Positions 17,258-26,408 of a DNA stretch of 64,000 bases are shown here, piece by piece (position 1 is the stretch's first letter; every line of letters starts with the position of its first letter). A model generated the notes under the pieces. That model did no database searches. It had not been told where the DNA came from and saw only the letters and a list, made by a program, of their open reading frames with translations. A program made the translations under genes and the position numbers. The DNA comes from Bacteroidaceae bacterium. Lineage in GTDB: Bacteria > Bacteroidota > Bacteroidia > Bacteroidales > Bacteroidaceae. The stretch covers positions 1-64,000 of the forward strand of contig CAAGGT010000191.1 in NCBI GenBank assembly GCA_900769465.1. The letters are read 5' to 3'.

Positions 17258-19303
17258 ATGGAAATGAAAAACTTAGCACAGGGATTCTTGGAACGTTGCA
17301 AGAATGCGTACCGCAAAAGCGTCCTTTGCAAGAAGGCCAAGAGCAGACACCTTGTCACAGCAATAGCTTTAAACACCCTGCTATCCTATGCCGTACTGGC
17401 AATCTGCCAAATCATTTTCATCCTTGTAAACTGGAGCAGATATGAATCGGCATTGGCAAGCTGCAACATCTTTATGCTGATAAAGGGTTTCTTAGCTTTT
17501 GCCACTCCAAGCGTATGCTATATCAACTCGATATACCTGCTATTGCTGCTCTTCCCACTACACTACAAAGAGGGCAAGATAATGCGAAGCATAAACCGTT
17601 ATGCATTCGTAATACCCAATGTCCTGGGGGTCATTGCCAATCTGTGCGACAGCATATACATCAGATATACCGACCGCAGAACCACTTATGACGTATTCAA
17701 CGAATTCAGCAACGACGCCAACATAGGCAAGATTATCGGCATTGAGATGTTGCACAACTGGTGGCTCGTAATACTCGGTATCATAATAATTGTAGCAATT
17801 TACAAGCTCTACACTCCGACAGCAAAAGCAATAAGCAGACAGTTGCCACAACGCGTGAACAATTACAGCAAGATTGCAAAATATTACATCGGGCATATTG
17901 CAGCACTATTGGTGGTCATCCCGTTGCTTATCATAGGCATACGAGGCGGTATAAGCAAGAGTGTGCGTCCTATCACGCTCAGCAATGCAAATGTTTATGT
18001 AACGGCTCCAAACGAGACCGTACTTGTGCTGAATTCCCCTTTTACCATCATCCGTACAATAGGGCGCAAGCCTTTCTCATCGAAAGAATATTTCACAAAT
18101 GAAGAGCTTGAAGGCATATACACCTCGGTAACACAATTCAAGGGTAATACCCCCAATAGAAAGAACATTGTGATAATCATTGTAGAGAGCTTTGGTAAGG
18201 AGTATATCGGCATATACAATCCACGTAAGGGCGGAAGCCTCACACCTTTCCTCGACAGCCTTGTCAAACGCAGCAAAAGCTACCTATACTCATACGGCAA
18301 CGGAAAGAAGTCCATTGACGGAATGCCTTCAATCCTGTCGAGCATACCGATGTTTGTCACACCGTTCATCTCCTCATCGGCATCGCTGAACGATGTAAGC
18401 AGCATCGCTGGCGAACTCGACAGGTTCGGATATAACAGCGCCTTTTTCCATGGAGCACCGAACGGTTCAATGGGTTTTTCGGCATATGCAAAGACAAGCG
18501 GATTTGACAGATATCATGGAATGACAGAGTACAACCAATCGCCAAACCACAATGGCGAAGATGACTTTGACGGAACATGGGCCATTTGGGATGAACCGTT
18601 CTTGCAATACTATGGCGAGTGTCTGACCGAAATGAGAGAGCCATTTGTGACATCTGTCTTTACAGCCTCGTCACACCACCCGTTCAACATACCTGATGAA
18701 TACAAGAAAAAGTTCCCCGAAGGCAGCGACCCGTTCTTCAAATGCGTACGATATACGGACTATGCCCTACAGCAATTCTTCAGCTATGCCGAAAAGCAGG
18801 CTTGGTACGACAATACCCTGTTTGTGATAACAGCCGATCACACCAATCACAGCATTGAGAGCCGCTACCAGACACCATCGGGCGAGATGGAAGTACCGGT
18901 AATCTTCTTCTCTCCACAAGGTGAGGCACCTTTTGAACCGGGCATCGACTCGACAATGATAGCACAACAGATAGACATTATGCCTACGGTTCTTGAATAT
19001 GTAGGATATGACAAGCCTTTCATTGCATTCGGTAAGAGTCTCATATCAACACCTGCAGAGAACAGTTATGCCGTAAACTACGCAAACGAGGCATACAGAT
19101 ATTATAAAGGAGATTACATTCTGCTTTACGACGGAGACAATGACAAGCCTTTGTCATTGTTCAATCTGCATGATGACATTCTGATGAAACACAACATTTT
19201 GAACAACAATGATGTTCAAGAAGATATGATACGTGAACTCCAGGCCATTATACAGGAATACATGAACCGCATGGTCGAGAACAGGCTGATAATGGAAAAA
19301 TAA
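17258..19303 (+). CDS. LtaS/MdoB-like membrane sulfatase-fold transferase
   Basis: This 681-residue protein has five N-terminal membrane helices (to about residue 245) and a periplasmic alkaline-phosphatase/sulfatase domain. Metal and active-site segments seen are NIVIIIVESFGKEYIG, KKSIDGMPSILSSIP (probable nucleophile serine), TASSHHPF and ITADHTNH. The family transfers phosphoglycerol or phosphoethanolamine to envelope glycans or lipids. In a Gram-negative the substrate is probably a surface polymer or lipid, but the exact group is not determined. The start is ATG 17258; upstream in-frame codons overlap rnhA. It is followed after 21 nt by a radical SAM gene. Confidence 0.82.
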   Translation: MEMKNLAQGFLERCKNAYRKSVLCKKAKSRHLVTAIALNTLLSYAVLAICQIIFILVNWSRYESALASCNIFMLIKGFLAFATPSVCYINSIYLLLLLFPLHYKEGKIMRSINRYAFVIPNVLGVIANLCDSIYIRYTDRRTTYDVFNEFSNDANIGKIIGIEMLHNWWLVILGIIIIVAIYKLYTPTAKAISRQLPQRVNNYSKIAKYYIGHIAALLVVIPLLIIGIRGGISKSVRPITLSNANVYVTAPNETVLVLNSPFTIIRTIGRKPFSSKEYFTNEELEGIYTSVTQFKGNTPNRKNIVIIIVESFGKEYIGIYNPRKGGSLTPFLDSLVKRSKSYLYSYGNGKKSIDGMPSILSSIPMFVTPFISSSASLNDVSSIAGELDRFGYNSAFFHGAPNGSMGFSAYAKTSGFDRYHGMTEYNQSPNHNGEDDFDGTWAIWDEPFLQYYGECLTEMREPFVTSVFTASSHHPFNIPDEYKKKFPEGSDPFFKCVRYTDYALQQFFSYAEKQAWYDNTLFVITADHTNHSIESRYQTPSGEMEVPVIFFSPQGEAPFEPGIDSTMIAQQIDIMPTVLEYVGYDKPFIAFGKSLISTPAENSYAVNYANEAYRYYKGDYILLYDGDNDKPLSLFNLHDDILMKHNILNNNDVQEDMIRELQAIIQEYMNRMVENRLIMEK

Positions 19304-19324
19304 ACAAAGAACTAAGAGGATATT

Positions 19325-20101
19325 ATGGCAACTGTAATATATCCATCACCGATATTCGGTCCTGTCAAAAGCCGCAGATTGGGCATCTCCTTAGGTATAA
19401 ACCTATTGCCCGCCGATGGTAAAGTATGCACATTCGACTGCATATACTGCGAATGTGGACTAAACGCAATGCGAAGAGCAAAGGGCGCCATGCCCACACG
19501 CGAGGAGGTTTCAAAAGCCCTTGAGGATAAACTGCTGGAGATGAAAGAGCGTGGCGAAATGCCCGATGTCCTTACATTCGCAGGCAATGGGGAGCCCACA
19601 ATACACCCCCATTTCGGAGAAATCATTGACGACACGATAGAGTTGCGCAACAGGCTGTGCCCGTGGGCCAAAGTGAGCGTACTAACAAATGCCACCTTGA
19701 TAACCCGCGACAACGTGTTCGAGGCCTTGAAAAAGGTAGACAACAACATTCTGAAACTGGACACCGTGAACCCGGATTATATCTCAACCGTAGACCGTCC
19801 GACAGGAAGATACGACATTGACACCCTGATAGAGCGCATGAAAGCCTTTGAAAGCAAGGCCATAATACAGACAATGTTCCTGAAAGGAACTGTTGACGGC
19901 AAAGATGTAAACAACACCGGCGACAGCTATGTAATGCCATGGATAGCAGCCATCAAACGCATTGTCCCCCGCGAGGTTATGATATACACGATTGACAGGG
20001 AAACACCGGTAAGCGGCTTGCTGAAAGCAACCCGCGAAGAGCTTGACCGCATTGTGGCGCTGCTTGCAGAGGAAGGAATCAAGGCTACGGCATCATATTG
20101 A
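19325..20101 (+). CDS. Radical SAM protein
   Basis: The 258-residue protein carries the radical SAM cluster motif CTFDCIYC (CxxxCxxC) near residue 37 and the glycine-rich SAM-contact segment AGNGEPTIHP. The N-terminus, IYPSPIFGPVKSRRLGISLGINLLP, matches the family of short radical SAM proteins related to wyosine-type and archaeal/bacterial Fe-S oxidoreductases. The reaction is unknown. It is the last plus-strand gene of the argS group and converges with the membrane-protein gene at 20119. Confidence 0.82.
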   Translation: MATVIYPSPIFGPVKSRRLGISLGINLLPADGKVCTFDCIYCECGLNAMRRAKGAMPTREEVSKALEDKLLEMKERGEMPDVLTFAGNGEPTIHPHFGEIIDDTIELRNRLCPWAKVSVLTNATLITRDNVFEALKKVDNNILKLDTVNPDYISTVDRPTGRYDIDTLIERMKAFESKAIIQTMFLKGTVDGKDVNNTGDSYVMPWIAAIKRIVPREVMIYTIDRETPVSGLLKATREELDRIVALLAEEGIKATASY

Positions 20102-20118
20102 GCCTTGGATACTGTCTG

Positions 20119-20583
20119 TCAGAAAAGAGTAGATATGCCGTAGAAGGATGCTGCAATAAAGGCATACCTGGCGAATTTGCCAAGAAACATAACGGCAATG
20201 ACCTTATATTTGTTCACGCGCATAATACCCAGAACAACCAGCAACACCTCGCCTATGGCCGGCACAAAAGAGAGCGCCGCAGTCCAATAGCCATATTTCT
20301 GTATCATTATATCAGCACGCTTCATCCGCTTTTCCGGGATACGAAGCACCTTCTGCACAGTATTCTTGTTGGTCAGATATCCAAGCATGAAGCAGGATAT
20401 GCCACCGAATGTATTTCCCACAGTGGCAACAACGGTAAGCCACACTGCGCTCAACCCCAGATTCAGGAAGAACAACAACAGAATCTCGCTTGCTATAGGC
20501 AAGACAGAACCAGACAGGAATGAGAGTATACCCATTCCCCAATAGCCATAATCCTTAAAGAAATCAATCAATGCATCAACCAT
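20119..20583 (-). CDS. DedA/YqaA-type (VTT domain) membrane protein
   Basis: The 154-residue protein resembles YqaA/DedA-superfamily proteins. Four to five hydrophobic helices enclose SFLSGSVLPIASEILLL and the conserved VGNTFGGISCFMLGY, and a C-terminal SFVPAIGEVLLVVLGIMRV.KY.V segment follows. The superfamily includes lipid scramblase-like proteins; activity here is inferred. I chose ATG 20583 over an in-frame GTG 9 nt upstream. It overlaps the end of the preceding gene by 16 nt and is the last gene of the methyltransferase-purD run. Confidence 0.72.
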   Translation of the reverse strand: MVDALIDFFKDYGYWGMGILSFLSGSVLPIASEILLLFFLNLGLSAVWLTVVATVGNTFGGISCFMLGYLTNKNTVQKVLRIPEKRMKRADIMIQKYGYWTAALSFVPAIGEVLLVVLGIMRVNKYKVIAVMFLGKFARYAFIAASFYGISTLF

Positions 20584-21518
20584 AACGGACACGTTGCAAT
20601 CGCAACCAAAATTAGATTAACAAAGATAAAATATACATTCGACAATTTAGTCTCCTTCTTTGCAAAAAGATATGATGCCAACACTGCCGCACAGGACAGT
20701 TGACACATATAGAAAAAATGCGCCCCACTACCTGCGATACAGAAAAGGAGCAACAGATAGATGTCAGCAACCATCACGAATGACAGCCTGCGACGCAACA
20801 AAGGCTTGGATGGCGATGCACTACCTACAAATGAAAAGAGTGCAGGCAACAGCACGGCAAGCACAAACAGGAGCTGCAGCAAAAAAAGTATCGAGAACTC
20901 CGGCAAACCAATATCAAAAGCCAGATACAGGTTCCCCATTACCCGTTCAGAAAGAGTATCGGCAACAGGGAACACATAAGCACTTCCAAAAAGCAACCAC
21001 AGCGGTGTAGCAAGCCCCAGAAACGAAGCAGCCACCCCTTTGGGCGAAAACACATTGGCAAAAAAACCGAATATCCAGAACAGCGGTATCAGCCATAGCG
21101 AATAGGGCATAACGAATACCAGAACCCCAAGCAACAGAAAAGAGGTGTAGAGAGGCCCTACCGGATTTGCGCTATATTGGCAAAAAAACAGCAACAGGAT
21201 GGAAAGCAAGAAGAGGAGCGAGGAAAACGCGATGAACAGGTCTCCGTTGACAAAAGTAGAAATGGCAACGAACCACAGATATAGCGCACCCAGCCACTTC
21301 ACGGCACGGTCAAAGAACATCTGCCTAGACAACAGCACTGCTGCAAAGGCATACACAAGAGCCGACACGACACGCGACAGGAATCCCTCAAGCAACACAG
21401 GCTGCGCAGCGCACGGCACTGCAGAAGGCAACCAATGAGCCGCCAGAATAACCAACATCGACAGCACAAACAGCACTGTCGATGTATATCTGCCCGAAGC
21501 AAAACGGCCTTGCAGCAT
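20568..21518 (-). CDS. Polytopic membrane protein, DUF6427-like
   Basis: The 316-residue protein has about ten predicted membrane helices and almost no soluble domain. I do not recognise a catalytic motif. It is resembled by uncharacterised Bacteroidetes membrane proteins near purD; the DUF6427 label is tentative. ATG 21518 gives a start 4 nt after the purD stop, so it is co-transcribed with purD. Its 3' end overlaps the DedA-like gene. Confidence 0.6.
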   Translation of the reverse strand: MLQGRFASGRYTSTVLFVLSMLVILAAHWLPSAVPCAAQPVLLEGFLSRVVSALVYAFAAVLLSRQMFFDRAVKWLGALYLWFVAISTFVNGDLFIAFSSLLFLLSILLLFFCQYSANPVGPLYTSFLLLGVLVFVMPYSLWLIPLFWIFGFFANVFSPKGVAASFLGLATPLWLLFGSAYVFPVADTLSERVMGNLYLAFDIGLPEFSILFLLQLLFVLAVLLPALFSFVGSASPSKPLLRRRLSFVMVADIYLLLLFCIAGSGAHFFYMCQLSCAAVLASYLFAKKETKLSNVYFIFVNLILVAIATCPLWLMH

Positions 21519-21522
21519 TCTA

Positions 21523-22791
21523 TTACAAATCAAAACCTATATCACTCCTGAAATATTTCTTCTCGTATTTGATGGCATTTGCCGAACGGAAAGAACGCTC
21601 AAGAGCCTCGGCACGTGTGGCGCCATATGAGACAGCGGCAATGACACGGCCACCGGCCGTAACAACCTTGCCATCTTTCTCTGTTGTACCGGCGTGGAAC
21701 AGGATACTGTCCTTCACATCCTCAAAACCGGTCATCTCGAAACCCTTGTCGTAGTGTTCGGGGTAACCGCCCGAAACAAGCATCACGCACACGGCATTGC
21801 GCTCGTCGAACTCAATAGTTGTACCGGCAAGTGTTCCCGCAGCAACCTTTTCAAAAAGTTCCACTATATCACTCTTGAGACGTAGCATAACCGACTCTGT
21901 TTCCGGGTCACCCATACGCACGTTGTACTCAATAACCATTGGTTCACCCTCAACGTTGATAAGACCGAAGAAGATGAATCCCTTATAGAGCAGATTATCC
22001 TTTACAAGACCATCAACCGTAGGTTTGATTATTCTGTCCTCTACCTTCTTCATCCACTCCTTTGTTGCGAAAGGAACGGGAGATATTGAACCCATACCAC
22101 CGGTGTTCAGGCCTGTATTGCCCTCACCGATGCGCTTGTAGTCCTTAGCCTCGGGCAGGATGACATAATCCTTGCCGTCGGTAAGCACAAATACCGAGCA
22201 CTCGATACCATCAAGAAACTCCTCTATCACAACGGTAGCCGATGAGTCACCGAACATACCGTCAAGCATCTCGTCAAGGGATTTTTTAGCCTCTTCTAAA
22301 GTAGGAAGTATCAGCACACCCTTGCCTGCACACAAACCATCGGCCTTGAGTACATAAGGAGCCTTCAAGCCCTCGAGGAAACGGTAAGCCTCCTCTTTTT
22401 CCCCGGCAGTGAAAGCTTTGTAGGCTGCTGTGGGGATATTATGGCGCTGCATAAACTCTTTTGCAAAATTCTTGCTACCCTCGAGTTCGGCTGCTGCTTT
22501 CGTGGGGCCAATTACAGCAACACTCTGCAATCTTTCATCGGCAGCAAAGTAGTCATATACACCCTTTACCAATGGATCCTCGGGACCAACAACCACCATA
22601 GATACATTGTTCGCAAGAACAAACTCTGCAATGGCATCGAAATCGCACACGGCAATGTTCACATTCTCACCCACCTCCTTGGTGCCGGCGTTACCCGGTG
22701 CTACATACAACTTGTCGACTTTAGGACTCTGAGCAATTTTCCAAGCGAGAGCGTGCTCACGGCCACCGCTACCCAAAAGCAATATATTCAT
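21523..22791 (-). CDS. purD: Phosphoribosylamine-glycine ligase
   Basis: The 422-residue ATP-grasp enzyme makes glycinamide ribonucleotide in purine synthesis. The N-terminal motif MNILLLGSGGREHALAW, the VGPEDPL segment, the ATP-grasp core (YVLKADGLCAGKGV) and the metal site NVRMGDPETESVML are present. The length is normal. The gene follows the RNA methyltransferase gene by 35 nt and precedes two membrane protein genes. Confidence 0.95.
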   Translation of the reverse strand: MNILLLGSGGREHALAWKIAQSPKVDKLYVAPGNAGTKEVGENVNIAVCDFDAIAEFVLANNVSMVVVGPEDPLVKGVYDYFAADERLQSVAVIGPTKAAAELEGSKNFAKEFMQRHNIPTAAYKAFTAGEKEEAYRFLEGLKAPYVLKADGLCAGKGVLILPTLEEAKKSLDEMLDGMFGDSSATVVIEEFLDGIECSVFVLTDGKDYVILPEAKDYKRIGEGNTGLNTGGMGSISPVPFATKEWMKKVEDRIIKPTVDGLVKDNLLYKGFIFFGLINVEGEPMVIEYNVRMGDPETESVMLRLKSDIVELFEKVAAGTLAGTTIEFDERNAVCVMLVSGGYPEHYDKGFEMTGFEDVKDSILFHAGTTEKDGKVVTAGGRVIAAVSYGATRAEALERSFRSANAIKYEKKYFRSDIGFDL

Positions 22792-22826
22792 AATGTTATA
22801 ATTGGTTTTATTCTGTCAACGATATA

Positions 22827-24497
22827 TCATTTCTTGTCTCTTTTACCACCACGCAATGGTTTGAAATCTCCCTTGTATGGAGACTGGCGCTTGCCGTCAC
22901 CCTTGCGGTCATACGGTTTGCGACCTTCAAAACCACCCTTGCCTGCGAACTTACCGTCCTCGCGCCCCTGGCGTGGAGTACGGCGGTCATCGCGACGGTC
23001 GCCACGGCTGTCGCGTGATGCAAAACGGTCGTCACGGCGCTCACCGCGTGGAGCACGACGGTCATCGCGACGGTCGCCACGGCTGTCGCGTGGAGCAAAG
23101 CCCTCACGGCGCTCTGTTCTCTCACCGGCATCTTCGCGGCGTTCTCTTCTAGCCGGTTTTCTGCGGGCCTTTTCAAAATAAGCCTCGAGTTCACGACGAC
23201 GGCGCATTGACTCATCATCTATCTCGCTTGAGTAATTGGCATCATTGTTCTGTTTCTTGACAGAGCGCTCTGCGCGTGTCTCGCCATCAAGACCTGTAAG
23301 GCGCGACTGGCGCTTCAATGGAGCGAAATCCTTCTGCAACTCATTACCTTCACCACGGAAACCCTTATACTTGCCCTGGAACAGCTCATACTTGCGGAAC
23401 TCGCAGTCAAGGTCACCATTGTAAAGCGGGATACGTGCCGATGCCTTGAGGCCAATCTGGTCAAAGCAATCATAATTGTTGCTGATTACCCACGCCACAT
23501 TTCCCTGGAATGCGTGTTTGAGGCGGGCACCGAGGTCCTTGTATACTTGCAGGAGTTTCTCGGGGACAAGGCGCTCACCATAGGGTGGGTTCACAATCAT
23601 TATCGCGGGTTCGGAGTGTTCCTCGAAATCCTTGATGTCACGGCACTCAATTTCAATGCACTCGTTCATCATCGCCGACTTTACATTACGGCGCGCACAG
23701 GCAACCATGCGGCCATCTACATCGTAGCCGTAGATCTTGTGTCTGAATTCACGTTCTGCCGAGTCGTCCTCATATATCGATTTGAAGAGCGCGCTGTCAT
23801 AATCCTTCCACTTTTCAAAGGCATAGCCCTGGCGGAAGACTCCGGGAGCGATGTTGCGGGCAATGAGCGCCGCCTCAATGGGCAAGGTACCCGAGCCGCA
23901 CATAGGGTCAATGAAATCACACTCGCCATGCCAGTTCGTAAGCATAATCATACCGGCTGCAAGAACCTCGTTGATTGGTGCACGACCGGTCTCAACACGG
24001 TAGCCACGACGATGGAGCGACTCGCCCGAACTGTCGAATGCAAGAGTACACTCTTCACCGGCAATATGTATGTGGAAAATCAAGTCGGGATTGTTGAGAC
24101 GTACCGATGGACGTTCACCATACTTGTCGTTGAAATAGTCGGCAATAGCATCCTTTACACGATAGGCAACGAACTTGGAGTGGCGGAACACCTCGCTGTA
24201 GACAACAGCATCGACAGAGAAGGTTGAGGCGGTGTCAAGATGCTGTTCCCACTCGAAAGCCTTTACCGCTTCATACACCTCGTCAGCATTCGTAGCTTTA
24301 AAACGAAGGAAAGGTTTCAATATGCGTACGGCTGTCCTCAAGTGGAAATTCGCCTTGTACATCATTGCCTTATCACCAGTAAAGGAGACCATACGACGGC
24401 CAATCTGCACATTATTTGCACCCAATGCAACCAACTCCTTTGCCAAGACCTCTTCCAAACCCTGGAAGGTCTTCGCTATCATTTCAAATTCACCCAT
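22827..24497 (-). CDS. THUMP-domain RNA methyltransferase (RlmL/YcbY-like) with arginine-rich tail
   Basis: The 556-residue protein has an N-terminal ferredoxin-like/THUMP region (about 1-160), then a SAM-dependent methyltransferase domain with FIDPMCGSGTLPIEAA and the amino-N6/N2 motif NPPYGERL. This matches the N-terminal half of RlmL, which makes m2G in 23S rRNA. The last 110 residues are low complexity and rich in R, D, G and K (repeats of the type RGDRRDDRR), probably an RNA-binding tail. The start MGEFEMIAKT is chosen; an earlier ATG at 24560 adds a non-conserved leader. purD follows in the same direction. Confidence 0.83.
   Translation of the reverse strand: MGEFEMIAKTFQGLEEVLAKELVALGANNVQIGRRMVSFTGDKAMMYKANFHLRTAVRILKPFLRFKATNADEVYEAVKAFEWEQHLDTASTFSVDAVVYSEVFRHSKFVAYRVKDAIADYFNDKYGERPSVRLNNPDLIFHIHIAGEECTLAFDSSGESLHRRGYRVETGRAPINEVLAAGMIMLTNWHGECDFIDPMCGSGTLPIEAALIARNIAPGVFRQGYAFEKWKDYDSALFKSIYEDDSAEREFRHKIYGYDVDGRMVACARRNVKSAMMNECIEIECRDIKDFEEHSEPAIMIVNPPYGERLVPEKLLQVYKDLGARLKHAFQGNVAWVISNNYDCFDQIGLKASARIPLYNGDLDCEFRKYELFQGKYKGFRGEGNELQKDFAPLKRQSRLTGLDGETRAERSVKKQNNDANYSSEIDDESMRRRRELEAYFEKARRKPARRERREDAGERTERREGFAPRDSRGDRRDDRRAPRGERRDDRFASRDSRGDRRDDRRTPRQGREDGKFAGKGGFEGRKPYDRKGDGKRQSPYKGDFKPLRGGKRDKK
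22984..23092. repeat. Two 34-nt direct repeats, 75-nt period, in the methyltransferase tail
   Basis: An identical 34-nt sequence starting CGGTCATCGCGACGG occurs at 22984-23017 and 23059-23092. The 75-nt period equals 25 codons, so the protein tail has a 25-residue repeat. Copy number could vary between strains by slippage or recombination. Confidence 0.85.
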
Positions 24498-24602
24498 AAT
24501 GTAAAAAATAGTATTTGGGATTCCCCTATAAATATTATGCAAAGGAACAAAAAAAAGCAATGCAAATCAACAAAAGGGGTTGATATTTGCGCATAATTGA
24601 GC

Positions 24603-24610
24603 TACATTTG
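24603..24610 (+). promoter_or_regulatory. Probable -7 element of the lytic transglycosylase gene
   Basis: TACATTTG matches TAnnTTTG. TTGA at 24580-24583 lies 19 nt upstream in place of the -33 TTTG. It supports the ATG at 24641 over an upstream in-frame ATG at 24587 that precedes this element. Confidence 0.5.
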
Positions 24611-24640
24611 CACTCCTGTAAAAAAAACGCACCATCCATA

Positions 24641-25609
24641 ATGAGACACAAAGCAAGAATATCGTCATTCGTCATAATGGCAGCCCTCATATGCACAGCA
24701 GTTTTTCTGTCAAGCAACAAAACGCAGGACGAGAGAGGCGCCAAGAACGAGATACCCGGAATTTTTACGCCCGAGATACCATTGTACACCACTTTCGCAG
24801 GAGATACAATAGACCTGACACTGCAGGACAGGCGTGAGCGAATGGACAAGGAGATGCTCTCCTTCACATACTCGCACATAAACACTATGCTCATAATAAA
24901 ACGAGCGAACCGCCTTTTCCCCATTGTCGAGCCTATACTGGCGGAGTGTGGCATACCCGATGATTTCAAATACCTGATGATTATAGAGAGCAACGGCGAC
25001 CCCGAAGCCCTCTCACCGTCAAAAGCCGGCGGGCTATGGCAGTTCCTTGAAAAGACCGGACGGGACTATGGGCTCGAAGTGAGCGAGGAGATAGACGAGC
25101 GCTACCATACCGAAAAGGCTACACGCGCTGCCTGCAAATACCTGAAGGATTCGTATGAAATATTCGGCGACTGGCTCACCGTGGCTGCAAGCTATAACAC
25201 CGGACGGGCCAATGTCACCAAACGCAGGGAGAGACAGAAGGAGCCGAAGGCCATTGACCTTGTACTCCCCGATGAGACATCGCGCTACATATTCCGCCTT
25301 ATGGCTGTAAAGAACATCTTTGCATGCCCGGCCAGATATGGCTTCATACTGCATAGCAGCGACCTCTACCCCACAATCCCCATTGAATGCGAGGCAACGG
25401 CAAGTGGTACAACAATAGAGTGGCCCGATTTTGCAAAGAAATATGGACTCACATTCCTGCAACTGCGCGAAGCGAACCATTGGATAAGGAGAACGACACT
25501 GAACAACAAGAGCGGAAAGAGCTACAAGGTGCTGATTCCCGACAAGAAGGCTCTACGCTACAACCCGGCAGAAACAAAAGCACACAACCCGAACTGGGTC
25601 GTTGAATAA
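24641..25609 (+). CDS. Membrane-bound lytic transglycosylase (MltD-like, SLT domain)
   Basis: This 322-residue protein has an N-terminal signal/anchor (about 6-25) and a SLT-type lysozyme-fold domain. The catalytic glutamate sits in KYLMIIESNGDPEALSPSKAGGLWQF, followed by AASYNTG. It should cleave peptidoglycan with 1,6-anhydro product formation. The C-terminal portion (about 235-322), ending YKVLIP, resembles a degenerate LysM-like region. It lacks the multiple LysM repeats of E. coli MltD. A palindromic terminator follows. Confidence 0.85.
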   Translation: MRHKARISSFVIMAALICTAVFLSSNKTQDERGAKNEIPGIFTPEIPLYTTFAGDTIDLTLQDRRERMDKEMLSFTYSHINTMLIIKRANRLFPIVEPILAECGIPDDFKYLMIIESNGDPEALSPSKAGGLWQFLEKTGRDYGLEVSEEIDERYHTEKATRAACKYLKDSYEIFGDWLTVAASYNTGRANVTKRRERQKEPKAIDLVLPDETSRYIFRLMAVKNIFACPARYGFILHSSDLYPTIPIECEATASGTTIEWPDFAKKYGLTFLQLREANHWIRRTTLNNKSGKSYKVLIPDKKALRYNPAETKAHNPNWVVE

Positions 25610-25610
25610 T

Positions 25611-25648
25611 AAAAAGATAACCGTGGAGTACTCCACGGTTATCTTTTT
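25611..25648. terminator. Bidirectional terminator, perfect 38-nt palindrome
   Basis: The two 19-nt halves (left AAAAAGATAACCGTGGAGT) are exact reverse complements with no spacer. It has A5 and T5 ends, so it can end transcription of the transglycosylase gene (+) and of rubrerythrin (-). Confidence 0.9.
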
Positions 25649-25665
25649 ATACTTATACCAATAAA

Positions 25666-26211
25666 TCAATAGTTCTCGGGCTTCAACTGGAAATATGCCT
25701 TTGGATGTGCGCATACAGGGCAAATTTCGGGAGCCATCTTGCCAATGTGCAAGTGACCACAGTTGCGGCACTGCCAGATGCAATCCTTGTCGCGGCTGAA
25801 GACAAGACCGTTCTGCACATTCTCAAGCAACTTCTTGTAACGATCCTCGTGTACCTTCTCAACCTTTGCCACAGCCTCGAACATGGCAGCAATCTCAACA
25901 AAACCTTCCTCGCGGGCCTCCTTTGCCATTGTAGGGTACATATCGGTCCACTCATAGTTCTCACCCGCAGCAGCGTCTACCAAGTTCTCGGCAGTGCTAC
26001 CGATTCCGTGTACAAGCTTAAACCACAATTTTGCGTGTTCCTTCTCCTGGTCGGCAGTCTCCTGGAAGATGGCAGCCATCTGTTCAAAACCATCCTTCTT
26101 TGCCTTGCTTGCATAATATGTATACTTGTTACGAGCCTGGCTCTCACCGGCAAAAGCAGCCCAAAGGTTTGCCTCGGTTTTTGTTCCTTTCAATGATTTA
26201 TCCATAGTCAT
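25666..26211 (-). CDS. rbr: Rubrerythrin
   Basis: This 181-residue protein is a peroxide reductase of anaerobes. The ferritin-like four-helix domain supplies diiron ligands in FAGESQARNKY, ETADQEKEHAKL and AMFEAVAKVEKVHE. The C-terminal rubredoxin domain has the two cysteine pairs CRNCGH and CPVCAHP. It protects against hydrogen peroxide using electrons from NADH-linked donors. It is flanked by terminators on both sides and appears monocistronic. Confidence 0.95.
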   Translation of the reverse strand: MTMDKSLKGTKTEANLWAAFAGESQARNKYTYYASKAKKDGFEQMAAIFQETADQEKEHAKLWFKLVHGIGSTAENLVDAAAGENYEWTDMYPTMAKEAREEGFVEIAAMFEAVAKVEKVHEDRYKKLLENVQNGLVFSRDKDCIWQCRNCGHLHIGKMAPEICPVCAHPKAYFQLKPENY

Positions 26212-26304
26212 TTCTATTAAAAGTGTTAATACTATTCCGTATGCAATTATCCTAATTTTCTTCCAAACGGCAAAGAAATTCCGCCACTTTTTTTATTAAA
26301 AAAA

Positions 26305-26345
26305 CAAAAAGGACACCCTTTTGTTCAAAGGAGTGCCCTTTTTGT
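26305..26345 (-). terminator. Terminator of fumarase
   Basis: An imperfect stem of about 16 bp (two mismatches) joins AAAGGACACCCTTTTG and CAAAGGAGTGCCCTTT. On the minus strand it is followed by TTTTTGTTTTTTT. It lies 64 nt after the fumarase stop codon. Confidence 0.8.
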
Positions 26346-26408
26346 TTATCAGGGAACAAATAAAAAGCTGCAAGACAAGTGCAATGCGCTTTTTATCCAT
26401 TCTATCTT

